A DNA stretch of 64,000 bases from Thermomicrobiales bacterium (GTDB lineage Bacteria > Chloroflexota > Chloroflexia > Thermomicrobiales > UBA6265). Location of the stretch: the NCBI GenBank assembly GCA_030447415.1, contig JAUJOZ010000005.1, positions 1-64,000 on the forward strand. Direction: 5' to 3'. Within the stretch, counting starts at the first letter, position 1; every line of letters starts with the position of its first letter. The notes beneath the pieces are model-generated. The model was given only the letters and a program-made list of their open reading frames with translations, did not search any database and was not told the DNA's origin. The translations under genes were made by a program, and so were the position numbers. Positions 41,290 through 52,418 of this stretch are shown in pieces.

Positions 41290-42161
41290 GTCCCGCCATT
41301 CGGCGCATAGGCCGCCACCAGCATGCCGTAGTAGCTCGGTGCCTCGTACGACAGCAGCTCGCCCCGCATCGGCACGGCATCGAGGACACCAGCCAGCATC
41401 AACGTCTGCCACAGCCCGTCGATCGCGGCGTTCTCGACCGCCTGTTGGTCGAGCCCGGTCAACCGTTGGAGGTCGCCGTCCTGCACCGCGGCCACGACCT
41501 CGGCGTCAACCTCGGCCGCCGCGGGGTGGAAGCCGTAGGGGCCATCCTCGCGGTGGGTGTGCGCCCAGTCGCAGGAGGCGACGAACCCCACCCGCCTCCC
41601 GTCAGCCTCCGCCGCGTCGACCACCGCGCGCCCGAACTCGACCATCGTCGCCCGCGGCAGCGACCGGGACGGCGTGACGATGACCGCCGGCGGTCCAACA
41701 TCCTCGTCCGGTGGGTCGGCCAGGACGTCTCCCTTGCCTATCAGATTGCGATCGTGACCAAGAAACCAGAGGGGCGTGATGACACCCCAGTCGAGTGGCA
41801 TGACGCTCTGGAACCGACGGTTGCCGGCGAATCCGGCCATCGCGATCGGCACGCCGCGCGGCCGGGCCGCCGCGGCCACCGCGTCGGTCAACTCGCCATC
41901 GACCGGCACGTTCATCTCGACCGTGCGTCCCTGCCAATGCAACGTCCCGGCCCCGCGAGCGACGTCCGCCAGGCAGATGGCGCCGTTGACGCGCACCCCG
42001 TGCGGCCCGGCGACCACGAGGACGTCCGGCTGCGCGGCGGCGCAGCGGCGCCCAAGCTCGTGCATCGCCGCCCGGGTGGCCAGCGCCCCCTCGGCGTCGT
42101 CGCTCAGGTCGGGGATGATGGGAAAGCCGTGCGGGGCGATGCAGCCGAAGACGACCGGCAT
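41286..42161 (-). CDS. Class III extradiol dioxygenase (LigB)-like protein
   Basis: MPVVFGCIAPHGFPIIPDLS; DVLVVAGPHGVRVNGAIC; GFVASCDWAHTHREDGPYGFHPAAAEVDAEV; upstream ORF extension looks spurious. Confidence 0.8.
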   Translation of the reverse strand: MPVVFGCIAPHGFPIIPDLSDDAEGALATRAAMHELGRRCAAAQPDVLVVAGPHGVRVNGAICLADVARGAGTLHWQGRTVEMNVPVDGELTDAVAAAARPRGVPIAMAGFAGNRRFQSVMPLDWGVITPLWFLGHDRNLIGKGDVLADPPDEDVGPPAVIVTPSRSLPRATMVEFGRAVVDAAEADGRRVGFVASCDWAHTHREDGPYGFHPAAAEVDAEVVAAVQDGDLQRLTGLDQQAVENAAIDGLWQTLMLAGVLDAVPMRGELLSYEAPSYYGMLVAAYAPNGGT

Positions 42162-42175
42162 GGCCAACTCCTCCT

Positions 42176-43366
42176 TCAGGCCGTCGGGTTCAGCGGCGAC
42201 CGTCTCGTCTCCCGGACAAGGAACCCGAGCGTGGCGGCCGCCGCCACGCCGACGCCGGCCAGCGCCAGCGCGCTCCCCTCGAGACCGAACGCGCTCGCCA
42301 TCGCGCCGACCACGAGCGGTCCCCCCACCTGGCCGGTGTCCCCGACCAGCCGCCAGAGACCGAGGAACTCGCCCGTGGCGCCCGGGGGAGCGAGATCGGC
42401 ACCCAGCGTCATCATGGTACCCGAGCCGAGCCCGTTGCCAAATCCGATCAGCGCGGCCGCCGCCAGTAGCCCGAGGTAGCCATCCGCCAGCGGGATCGCC
42501 GCCACACCGACCGCCATTACCGCAAAGCTCGGCACCGCCGCCACCTTCCGTCCAAAGCGGTCCATCACCATCCCCGCCGGCACGAACATCGCCACGTCGA
42601 GAACGGCGGCGAAGGTCATGATGAATCCGATCTGCGCCGCCTCCAGCCCGAGCGCCTCTGCCCCGTAAAGCGGGATGATGAGCTGGCGCCCAGCGCGGAT
42701 CATCTGGGCGAAGGTCTGCGCCACTGACGCCGCCGAGAGGTCTCGCCCATTCGTCCGTACCAACCGCCCAACCAACGACCACCGAGCCCGCGCTGCGAGC
42801 GCCCGATCCGACCGTGGCGTCGGCCGGAGAAACGCGATCGAGACGCCGAGCGCTACCCCCGCCAGCACCCCGGCCAACAGGAACGACGCCTCCAGACCGA
42901 ATGCACTGCCGATCACACCGCCGACGGCCGGTCCCCCGAAAGTCCCGATACGGTTGATGCCGCCGAAGACCGAGATCGCGCGCCCACGCGCGCTCACCGG
43001 GACCGCCTCGGCGATGTAGGCGTGCCGCGACAGGCCCCAGAGCGCCGTGCCGATCCCCGCCGCGATCCGGCACGCCACGGCCTGCGAATAGGCGTCGGCA
43101 AACGTCAACCCCACCGTTCCCGCCGCCACCAGCGCGCAGCCGGCGATCATCGCCGGTCGCAGTCCAAGCCGCCCGAGCAGCGCCCCCGCGGGCACGTCCG
43201 TCACCAGTGTGCCAATGGCCGCTGCGGCGACGGCCAAGCCCACCAGCGTCTTGGACACGCCGAACCCGTCCACGTGGAGCGGGAGCGTCGCCAGGAGCAG
43301 CCCCTGTCCGAAAGCCAACAACACCGTCGGCACGTAGACCGCGATCAACAGGCCGGAGCGTGTCAT
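42176..43366 (-). CDS. MFS transporter
   Basis: 12-TM-like hydrophobicity; GALLGRLGLRPAMIAGCALVAAGT, PAGMVMDRFGRKVAAVPSFAVM. Confidence 0.9.
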   Translation of the reverse strand: MTRSGLLIAVYVPTVLLAFGQGLLLATLPLHVDGFGVSKTLVGLAVAAAAIGTLVTDVPAGALLGRLGLRPAMIAGCALVAAGTVGLTFADAYSQAVACRIAAGIGTALWGLSRHAYIAEAVPVSARGRAISVFGGINRIGTFGGPAVGGVIGSAFGLEASFLLAGVLAGVALGVSIAFLRPTPRSDRALAARARWSLVGRLVRTNGRDLSAASVAQTFAQMIRAGRQLIIPLYGAEALGLEAAQIGFIMTFAAVLDVAMFVPAGMVMDRFGRKVAAVPSFAVMAVGVAAIPLADGYLGLLAAAALIGFGNGLGSGTMMTLGADLAPPGATGEFLGLWRLVGDTGQVGGPLVVGAMASAFGLEGSALALAGVGVAAAATLGFLVRETRRSPLNPTA

Positions 43367-43867
43367 GTCCTCCCTTGCTCGCGCCGAGGAAACCGTGGGC
43401 GGCCCGCCCGGATCGCTGGCCCGCGGCGCCGGGACCTCCCGTCTCACCGCGGAGGACGCCGGATGCCCGGCGAGCCGACAGGACGTTAGCACGCCAGGCT
43501 TGGTCCGCCGAGCCGAACGGCGCACCGCGATCTCTGATCTGATGAGAGTCCAAGGTGCAGGCTATCAGCCGCCGGCGGGCGACCTCGCGGCATCGTCAGA
43601 AAGCGGCGCCTGACCGGGCAGCGCTCGCAAACTGGCGGTCGATGACCACAAGTGGGTCCCGCCGCCGACTTGCCTGACGGGCCGCCGGGGGCAACCGGTG
43701 AGCCCAGCGCGACAGGCGCATCCGGGCGATTGGCGACCGCCGTAACAACGCCATCTCGAACGCAGGAGCAGGTCATTCGGTTCGCGCGCCGCCCGCCGCG
43801 TTACCACCACGGTCGGCCTCGGATCCGACCGCCGGGAGCCGGTCCGGCGGCGAGACGCGCGACACCG

Positions 43868-44656
43868 TCAGATGTCTATCTTCGGTTGTCTGTCGCCGGC
43901 GGCACTCCGCCGAGAATCGCCGTCGGGCTCGTAGAACTCCCGCAATCGGAGGGCCGTGCGATGGTCAGGCCCCTGCGCGCCGCTCGGCGCTGCCCCACGA
44001 AAATAATGCTTCTCCCAGCCACGCTTCGCTGCCTCAGATCCCAGTTCCCTCAACTCGCGGTTGTGCCGCTGCCGGCTCTCGGACCAAGTTCGATATCCCT
44101 GTTCCAATTCGGGGTCATCCTGAATCGGTCGCACCTCCGGCCGGTACGCTTCGAGCTCGCCCCGGCGCTGCGGCACGAGCATGCAAATGGGCTCGCCGAC
44201 GTCAAAGCGAATCGGCAGGTCGGGCCGCGTCACTTTCCAGTTCATGGTGAACGTCGCTTGTGCCCAGTCGGTCTCGATGATCCCTTCGAGGGCAGAGATG
44301 CCATCCCTCGGCCAGTTCGACGGGCCGCGTGCCAGTAGGTCGACGCCGGGCGGCGTACGGAAGATGAAGGGGAGGTGCCAGGTGAGGATCCCGTACCCAA
44401 AGTGGCTGACCGCCGGATAGGGCGGCTCGCCGGCCAGCCACTCAAGCCGCAGATCGTCCAGTTGATCGCCCCCGGTCCAGGTCACGCGGAGGGGATGGCT
44501 GTTGAGCACGAACCAGCCGGCCTGATTCGCGATCAAGAGCGGAAGGCAGCGCTTGGCGAACTGGTTGCGCGTGCCGGCGATCCAGTCGCGGTGCACGGGG
44601 GCTGGCACTAGGCGCAGACCCTCCCGGCGGTCGAGTCGGTAGGCGACTAGGGGCAT
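43868..44656 (-). CDS. DUF6065-like protein
   Basis: MPLVAYRLDRREGLRLVPAPVHRDWIAGTRNQFAKRCLPLLIANQAGWFVLNSHPLRVTWTGGD...FHFPFIFRTPPG-type pattern. Confidence 0.65.
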   Translation of the reverse strand: MPLVAYRLDRREGLRLVPAPVHRDWIAGTRNQFAKRCLPLLIANQAGWFVLNSHPLRVTWTGGDQLDDLRLEWLAGEPPYPAVSHFGYGILTWHLPFIFRTPPGVDLLARGPSNWPRDGISALEGIIETDWAQATFTMNWKVTRPDLPIRFDVGEPICMLVPQRRGELEAYRPEVRPIQDDPELEQGYRTWSESRQRHNRELRELGSEAAKRGWEKHYFRGAAPSGAQGPDHRTALRLREFYEPDGDSRRSAAGDRQPKIDI

Positions 44657-45240
44657 GTCTCGCCCTGCGAGATTGGGCGCGACTGGACGTGCCGCATCGC
44701 CCACCGGGTCCACCCCGCCGGTAACTCGGCCGTTCGGTCCCCTGCGCATCCTCGCCTCTCTCACTTCAGTACGGTCCGCACCGTGGTTGCGCCACCCCGA
44801 GCAGCACCCGTTCCGGCACGGGTCGTGTCACCGCGGAACCGTCGCGCGTGGCGTCGGTCACGCCTCGGTGGCAACCACAACGGCGCAGCACCTCGTCGCG
44901 ATCTCGGTTTCATTCGTCGGAACTATACACAATAGCTCGATTAATCGCCGTGGATTTGTGGGTATTCGAACGGGTACATCAGTTTTCTCATCGCTCCCAT
45001 GCGTGAAGACGGCCGGGTCCTCGCTGGACGGCGCCGGTCCCCTCTCGCGTGGAGCTTGGGGACAGAACTGCCCACACCTCGGGCCAGCGGACACCGTGAG
45101 AACGGAGGCTGTCTTTCCTCAGCTCCGCCACGGGCGCCGCACGGTGGCGCCCCAGTAACCGGCGTCCCACTGAGCACCTGACGAACCGCCATCATCGGCT
45201 CTCGACTTGATGCCAGTCCCGCTCCCTGACGCCACCACTA

Positions 45241-45818
45241 AGAGCGTGTTGCAAAACCGCTTCGGTCGGGGCTCACAAACCGAGGGGCGATCGACAGGTG
45301 TCGACCCGCGCCCCTAGCCGTAGGCCGCGGTCAGCTCAAGCTGGATGTTGTCGGGGTCGCGGAAGACCAGGATGAAGAGGCCGAAGGCGTCGCCGAGGTC
45401 GGTGACCTCCCCCCGCGGCACCCCCTGCTCGTCCAGCAGCCGCGCCGCCCGCTCCAGCTCGGCCCGGCTCGCGACCTGGAAGCTGAGGTGGTCCAGGCCG
45501 ACCCGGGCCTCGTCGAAGCGGTCGCCGGCGGGGGCCCGGCCGGGGTCGGGACTGGGGTCGATCCCGAGGCCGAGGGCGCCGTTGCTGAGGAAGACGCCGG
45601 CGGGCAGGTCCATCACGTGGCGGAAGCCGAGCACCTCCTCGTAGAAGGCCCGGCTGCGGGCGACATCGGTGACGGTGAGGCGGAGATGGTGGACGGGGCC
45701 GGTGGCGATGGGGGGCGGCATGGCGGCGGTCCTCCGGGTGGGCGCGTCGGGTGGCGACGCCCCGCAGCCTACACCCGTCCCACCGGATGTCAACCGCCCA
45801 GGTTTTGCAACGCGCTCT
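45241..45818. mobile_element. Inverted-repeat-bounded module carrying a VOC-family gene
   Basis: AGAGCGTGTTGCAAAACC (45241-45258) versus GGTTTTGCAACGCGCTCT (45801-45818), 17/18 inverted match. Confidence 0.6.
45314..45721 (-). CDS. VOC family (glyoxalase/dioxygenase-like) protein
   Basis: GPVHHLRLTVTDVARSRAFYEEVLGFRHVMDLPAGVFLSNGALGLGI...VGLDHLSFQVASRAELERAARLLDEQG...FRDPDNIQLEL. Confidence 0.9.
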   Translation of the reverse strand: MPPPIATGPVHHLRLTVTDVARSRAFYEEVLGFRHVMDLPAGVFLSNGALGLGIDPSPDPGRAPAGDRFDEARVGLDHLSFQVASRAELERAARLLDEQGVPRGEVTDLGDAFGLFILVFRDPDNIQLELTAAYG

Positions 45819-46929
45819 AAGCAGCCTCAGAGAAGTCTTGGACCGGTGCGTGCGGCGGCGGGGGCGGAGGTGCTGCGATGGCCCCCACCCTCGCCCCGTG
45901 CGCCGACGATCTCCGGGGCCTGACCCGGACCGACCCCGACCCGCGGGTGCGTCGGCGGGCGCACGCCCTGCTGCTGGTCGCCGAGGGCGGACCGTGGCCG
46001 CGGTCGCGCGCCTGTTCGAGACGGGGCCGAACCGCATCCGCGCTTGGCGGGCCCGGTTTCTGGCGGGCGGCCGCCGGGGCCTCGCCGACGAGCCGCGCGC
46101 CGGTCGCCCGCCCAAGCTGAACGCCGCGGCGCTGGCGTTCCTCGCGGAGGCGCTGGAGGCGAGCCCCAGGCGTACGGGCTGCCGGTCACGGTCTGGAGCA
46201 TCCGCGACCTGCGCGAGGTGCTCGATCAACGCTTGGGGGTGCGTGTCTGCACGGCAACCGTCCACCGCGCGGTGCAGCGCGCTGGCCGGTACCGCCGCCC
46301 CCGCCACGATCTGCGGCACCGCCAGGACCAAGAGGCCGTCGCCGCCGCCGAGGAGGTGCTGGCCTGGCGGCGAAAAAGCCGCGACACCCCCGCGACCTTC
46401 GCCTCGTCTACCTGGACGAGTGCGAGGTCCACCGCCACCCCGGCTGGCGAAGGCGTGGCGGCGGCGGGGTGCCCGCTGAGGGTGCCGGCCGCCGGGGAGG
46501 ACGCGCAAGTTCGCCGTCTTCGGGGCGCTCGCCTACGCCACCGGCCGACTCGTCTGCCAGATCGCGAGAGTGCAAGGACGGCGCAGCCTGCGTCGCCTTC
46601 CTCGATCGCCTGCTGGCGGCGTTCCCCGACGGCCCGACGGTGGTGGTGCTCGACAACGTCGGCGACCACAAGGGTCGGCGCGCCAAGCGCTGGTGGATGG
46701 ACCACCGCGACCTGGTCCGCCCTCTGGCTACCGGCCGACGCGCCTGAGTTGAACCTGATCGAGCGCGTCGGGCGCCACCTCAAGGACAAGCTGGAGTTGC
46801 CACCGCTGGTGGGCCGACCTCGACGCTCGAGGCGGCCACGACCGAGCTCCGGTCCTGCCTCCGGGCACGGTTCCACCAGCCGGACCCGGGCGGCATCACC
46901 CTAGTCCACAACTTTTGGGTATCTGCTTA
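45818..46929 (+). mobile_element. Degenerate IS630-family element
   Basis: Imperfect terminal repeats TAAGCAGCCTCAGAGAAGTCTTGGAC (45818-45843) and reverse complement of TAAGCAGATACCCAAAAGTTGTGGAC (46904-46929); TA at both ends. Confidence 0.75.
45878..46926 (+). pseudogene. IS630-type transposase with multiple frameshifts
   Basis: Pieces in changing frames: RRRAHALLLVAEGG / RTVAAVARLFETGPNRIRAWRARFLAGG / QAYGLPVTVWSIRDLREVLDQRLGVRV / PTVVVLDNVGDHKGRRAKRWW / LWLPADAPELNLIERVGRHLKDKLELP / GGITLVHNFWVSA. Confidence 0.85.
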
Positions 46930-47360
46930 GCCCGCCAGCATCGCTGATCTCCCGGCGCCACGACAGCACACTCGCGGCGGCCCCGGAATAAACCTCTGTC
47001 TGAAGAGGAGGAGGGGCCCGGGCAGGCAAGCCAAGGCGAGGAGACAGGGCGCCGGGTTGTCTCTGGGAAGCACCACCGGCCGATCGAGCGGCAGCCCGCC
47101 AGGTCTCCTTCGCTGGCTGGCCAACTCCGACCATCTTCGGGCCTCAAATACCGGCGTCTCGGAGCGACATCGACGACGCGAGGGCTCCGAACTCGACCCT
47201 GGTATCCCATTCCTGATCGGGGCACGATCCACGGCGAGTGCTATACTTCGACAGCGCCGCATTAGCGGCGCGCTTCTGTGTTTGGGCCCCATCTTCCTCG
47301 ATTTTGTGCCCACTCTGCGTCGTCCCAGTCCCCGCTCCTACGCTACGAGAGGAACCAAAC

Positions 47361-48325
47361 GTGGTCCTGAACCGCTTCTTCCGCCCGCGCGCTGAGCCCG
47401 ACGTCCAGCTGGAGCAGGGGCTCGAAAAGACCCGACGCGGTGTGTTCGGCGAGATCACCCGGCTATTCGACCGCTCCGCCCTCGACGGGGAACTCTACGA
47501 CGACCTTGAAATGCTCCTCATCCAGGCCGATGTCGGGTGGGACGTCAGCCAGAAACTCGTCGGCGAGTTACGCGACCGCGTGGCCCGCGACAGGATCAGG
47601 GACCCAGCCGAGGCTCGGGAGATCCTGCGCGAGGAGATGATCAAGCTCCTCGAGCTGGCGACGCGCAACCGCAAGGTGAAGATTCTGCAACGCGGCGTGC
47701 CGTTCGTGATCATGGTCGTCGGCGTCAACGGCGTCGGTAAGACGACGTCGATCGCCAAGCTGGCCGCCTACCACCAGCGGTTCGGGCGGACCGTCATGCT
47801 GGCGGCCGGGGACACCTTCCGCGCCGCCGCTATCGACCAGCTGCGCGTCTGGGGCGAACGCCTCAACGTCCCCGTCGTCGCTCACCAGCAGGGGGCCGAC
47901 CCCGGCGCCGTCGTCTTCGACGCGATGCAGGCGGCGCACAATCGCAATGTCGACGTCCTCATCGTCGACACTGCGGGCCGGCTCCACACCAAGCACAACC
48001 TGATGGCCGAGTTGAGCAAACTGCGGAAGGTCATGCAGCGGCACGTCGAAGACGCCCCCAGGACGTCCTCCTTGTCATCGACGCCACGACGGGGCAGAAC
48101 GGCTTGGTGCAGGCGAACGAGTTCGCGAAATCGGTCGCGATCAGCGACATCATGATCGCCAAGCTCGACGGCACCGCCAAGGGCGGCATCGCCTTCTCCG
48201 TCGCCAAGGAGTTGGGCACCCCCATTTCGTATATCGGCACCGGCGAGAAGGCGACTGACTTGGCCGAATTCAAGCCAGAGACCTACGTCGACTCCCTCTT
48301 CTTCGGCCGCGGCGAAGGCTTGTAG
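47361..48325 (+). CDS. ftsY: Signal recognition particle receptor FtsY, frameshifted near 48055-48060
   Basis: [50 protein letters not shown] in one frame; [39 protein letters not shown] in the next. Confidence 0.9.
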
Positions 48326-48336
48326 GGGCTTGGGGG

Positions 48337-48354
48337 CCGGCCGTCGGCGGCCGG
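48337..48354 (+). terminator. Hairpin after ftsY
   Basis: CCGGCCG-TCGG-CGGCCGG perfect stem, no T tract. Confidence 0.4.
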
Positions 48355-48439
48355 TGAGCGCTCAGAATTCGTCCTTCGCGCTCGATACCCATAGCCAACC
48401 CTCCAGCCCCCCGGACCCAAGCGCCTACGGAGATAGCTG

Positions 48440-49777
<1,338 letters not shown>

Positions 49778-49880
49778 AACCGATCTCAACAGGCCTGCGA
49801 CGCGTTGCGCCGCCGAGTGTGCGGACCAATGCGTCGCTGCTACGCGCCCTACTCACCGGCCCGCAGCCACACCAGGACGT

Positions 49881-50122
49881 ATGAGGAAAGCCATGCACGA
49901 GGACGCGCAGACGGCCCTGGAAACGGCCGCCCGGAGGTACGACCACTCGGCCGACGAGCTGGAGGCAGCGGCTAATCATTTGCGCACCGCGGCGCGATGG
50001 TTCCGCGAGCGACACGTGCCCGTGGCTGCGCCCACGCCTTCGCCGCGTACGGCCACATGCGCGCCGCGCAAATCACCCTCGACCAGAACGCCATCCTCCA
50101 CGCTTCTAAGTCGCTCCCCTAA
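49881..50122 (+). pseudogene. Small conserved-looking protein with frameshift near 50015-50025
   Basis: MRKAMHEDAQTALETAARRYDHSADELEAAANHLRTAARWFRERHVP then shifted frame RGCAHAFAAYGHMRAAQITLDQNAILHASKSLP*. Confidence 0.5.
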
Positions 50123-50567
50123 TCGCCGCGAGGCAAGGTATCCGCAGCGGTCGGGGGACTGGCGTGCCATTGAATCTTCGCCTCGTGGGCGCGCGCAGGA
50201 ACGAGTCCGACACGGGATGTCAGTCGCCCGCCCAACGCCGCGAGGGTGGTCACAGCGAAGGTCGCGGTTAAGCAGAGGACGGGTCCTGGGAGCTGCCGAC
50301 CGGCCGGGAAATTGGACGCGACAAACGACGGCGCCCCCCCCGCCACCACGCCGAGATGCGCTGCACGCTGTTCAACCCGCCCATCCTGTACAGGCGGCCC
50401 CGTGGGCAGACGCACCCGCCCGTCTCGATGCGCTCCACAGTCGCTCGGCGATGCTGACCAGCACGGCGGCGTGATGCGCCGACTACACGGGCCTTGCGTC
50501 CGCCGGCCGCTCTGGTAAAATAGTCTTGGTTAATATCCGAAGTCGCGCTGTCTAACACGATCGGTCC

Positions 50568-51560
50568 ATGGAGCGATGCGTACGTCCGAGGGCAGCGCCT
50601 AGGAGCAGACGCTCGGTGGCCTCTTGCCTCACCATCCTATTCACGCTCTCCGCGAGCTTGCTCCTGCTCGGCTCCGGCTGCGGTCCTGTCTCCCGGGCCG
50701 GCGCGCCGCCGGACCTTTCCGACCGTCCCATCCGTGTCGTGGCCACCATCGGCCAGATCGGCGACATCGTCCGCAACGTTGGCGGCGAGCGCGTCGACGT
50801 CGAGGGACTGATGGGACCCGGCGTCGATCCCCACCTCTACAAGGCGAGCGAGGGCGATGTCGGAGAGCTCGCCGACGCCGACATCGTGTTCTACAACGGC
50901 CTCCATCTCGAAGGGAAAATGGGCGACGTGCTGGACCGGCTGGCCGATACCCGCCCCGTGATCGCCGTCACGGAGGACATCCCCCGCGAGGAGCTCCGCC
51001 GGCCGCCGGAGTTCGAGGGCAACTACGACCCCCACGTCTGGTTCGACGTCTCGCTCTGGATCCGCGCCACCGAGCGCGTCCGCCGGGCGCTCGCTGAGGT
51101 TGATCCAACGCATGCCGCCTTTTATCAGGAGAACGCCGCCGCCTACATTGCCGAGCTGAACCAGCTCGACACCTACGCTCGGGAGCGAATCGCCTCGATC
51201 CCGGCGGAGCGGCGCGTCCTGGTGACGGCCCACGACGCGTTCGGCTACTTCGGTCGCCGCTACGGCATCGAGGTGCTAGGCCTCCAAGGCATCAGCACGG
51301 ACGCAGAGGCCGGCATCGAGGACGTCCGCCGGGTCGCGGACGTCATCGCCGCCCGCGACGTCAAGGCGATCTTCGTGGAAACGAGCGTCTCCTCGCGGAC
51401 GGTCGACGCGGTTCGCGCTGCCGTGGCCGATCGCGGTGGCCACGTCACCGTCGGCGGGTCTCTTTTTTCCGACGCGATGGGCGAAGAAGGCACCCCAGAA
51501 GGGACCTACATCGGCATGTTCCGCCACAACGTCGACACGATTGTCGCCGCGCTGCTGTGA
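50568..51560 (+). CDS. Metal ABC transporter substrate-binding protein (ZnuA/TroA/MntA-like)
   Basis: [84 protein letters not shown]. Confidence 0.93.
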   Translation: MERCVRPRAAPRSRRSVASCLTILFTLSASLLLLGSGCGPVSRAGAPPDLSDRPIRVVATIGQIGDIVRNVGGERVDVEGLMGPGVDPHLYKASEGDVGELADADIVFYNGLHLEGKMGDVLDRLADTRPVIAVTEDIPREELRRPPEFEGNYDPHVWFDVSLWIRATERVRRALAEVDPTHAAFYQENAAAYIAELNQLDTYARERIASIPAERRVLVTAHDAFGYFGRRYGIEVLGLQGISTDAEAGIEDVRRVADVIAARDVKAIFVETSVSSRTVDAVRAAVADRGGHVTVGGSLFSDAMGEEGTPEGTYIGMFRHNVDTIVAALL

Positions 51561-52417
51561 CGATGACCCTCAAGAGCGGTCCCTGGAGAGCAATCGGCAT
51601 GACCGAGATCGAGCAGCATCCAACCATTGAGGTGTCCGGTGCGCCCCCACCGGTGGAGATCCGGGACCTCACTGTCGCCTATCATGCGCGTCCCGTCCTT
51701 TGGGACGTTGACCTCACCGTGGCCGAGGGCCGGCTAACCGCGATCGTCGGGCCGAACGGCGCCGGCAAGAGCACCCTGATCAAGAGCGCCCTTGGCCTGG
51801 TGCCGGCCGCCGCCGGCTGGGTCAAGATCTTCGGCGCGCCGTTCGCCGAGCGTCGGCGCCTGGTCGCCTACGTGCCCCAGCGCGGCACAGTCGATTGGGA
51901 CTTCCCGACCAACGCCCTCGACGTGGTGATGATGGGCCGCTACAGCGCCCTGGGCTGGATCCGGCGGCCGGGGAAGCGGGAGCGAGAGGTCGCCCTCGAG
52001 TGCCTGCGGCAGGTCGGCATGGCCGACTACGCTGGCCGCCAGATTAGTCAGCTGTCCGGCGGTCAGCAGCAACGCGTCTTCCTCGCCCGCGCCCTCGCCC
52101 AGGACGCCCGACTCTATTTCATGGACGAGTCGTTCGCGGGGGTGGACGCCACCACCGAGCGAGCGATTGTCGAGCTGCTCCGCGGCCTGCGCGCGGAGGG
52201 GAAGACGGTCGTCGCCGTGCACCACGACCTGCAGACGGTCGACGACTACTTCGATGATGTCGCGCTGCTGAACGTCCGCCTGGTCGCCGCGGGACCAGTC
52301 GCCGCGGTCTTCACCCACGACAATCTTCATGCCACCTACGGCGGTCGCATCAACTTCCTGGCCGGCGCGCCGGACCGGACGCCGGTCCACTCTTGCCCCG
52401 CCGCGGCCGCGGACTGA
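51557..52417 (+). CDS. Metal ABC transporter ATP-binding protein
   Basis: [19 protein letters not shown] Walker [17 protein letters not shown] signature; [10 protein letters not shown]. Confidence 0.95.
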   Translation: MTMTLKSGPWRAIGMTEIEQHPTIEVSGAPPPVEIRDLTVAYHARPVLWDVDLTVAEGRLTAIVGPNGAGKSTLIKSALGLVPAAAGWVKIFGAPFAERRRLVAYVPQRGTVDWDFPTNALDVVMMGRYSALGWIRRPGKREREVALECLRQVGMADYAGRQISQLSGGQQQRVFLARALAQDARLYFMDESFAGVDATTERAIVELLRGLRAEGKTVVAVHHDLQTVDDYFDDVALLNVRLVAAGPVAAVFTHDNLHATYGGRINFLAGAPDRTPVHSCPAAAAD

Positions 52418-52418
52418 G

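Noticed and set aside
41286-43553. 755-aa minus-strand ORF as one protein
   Set aside because: N-terminal part is out of frame with the MFS gene and low-complexity; only the LigB-like part from 42161 is supported
45336-46508. 390-aa minus-strand ORF
   Set aside because: Shadow of the VOC gene and transposase, Arg/Pro-rich
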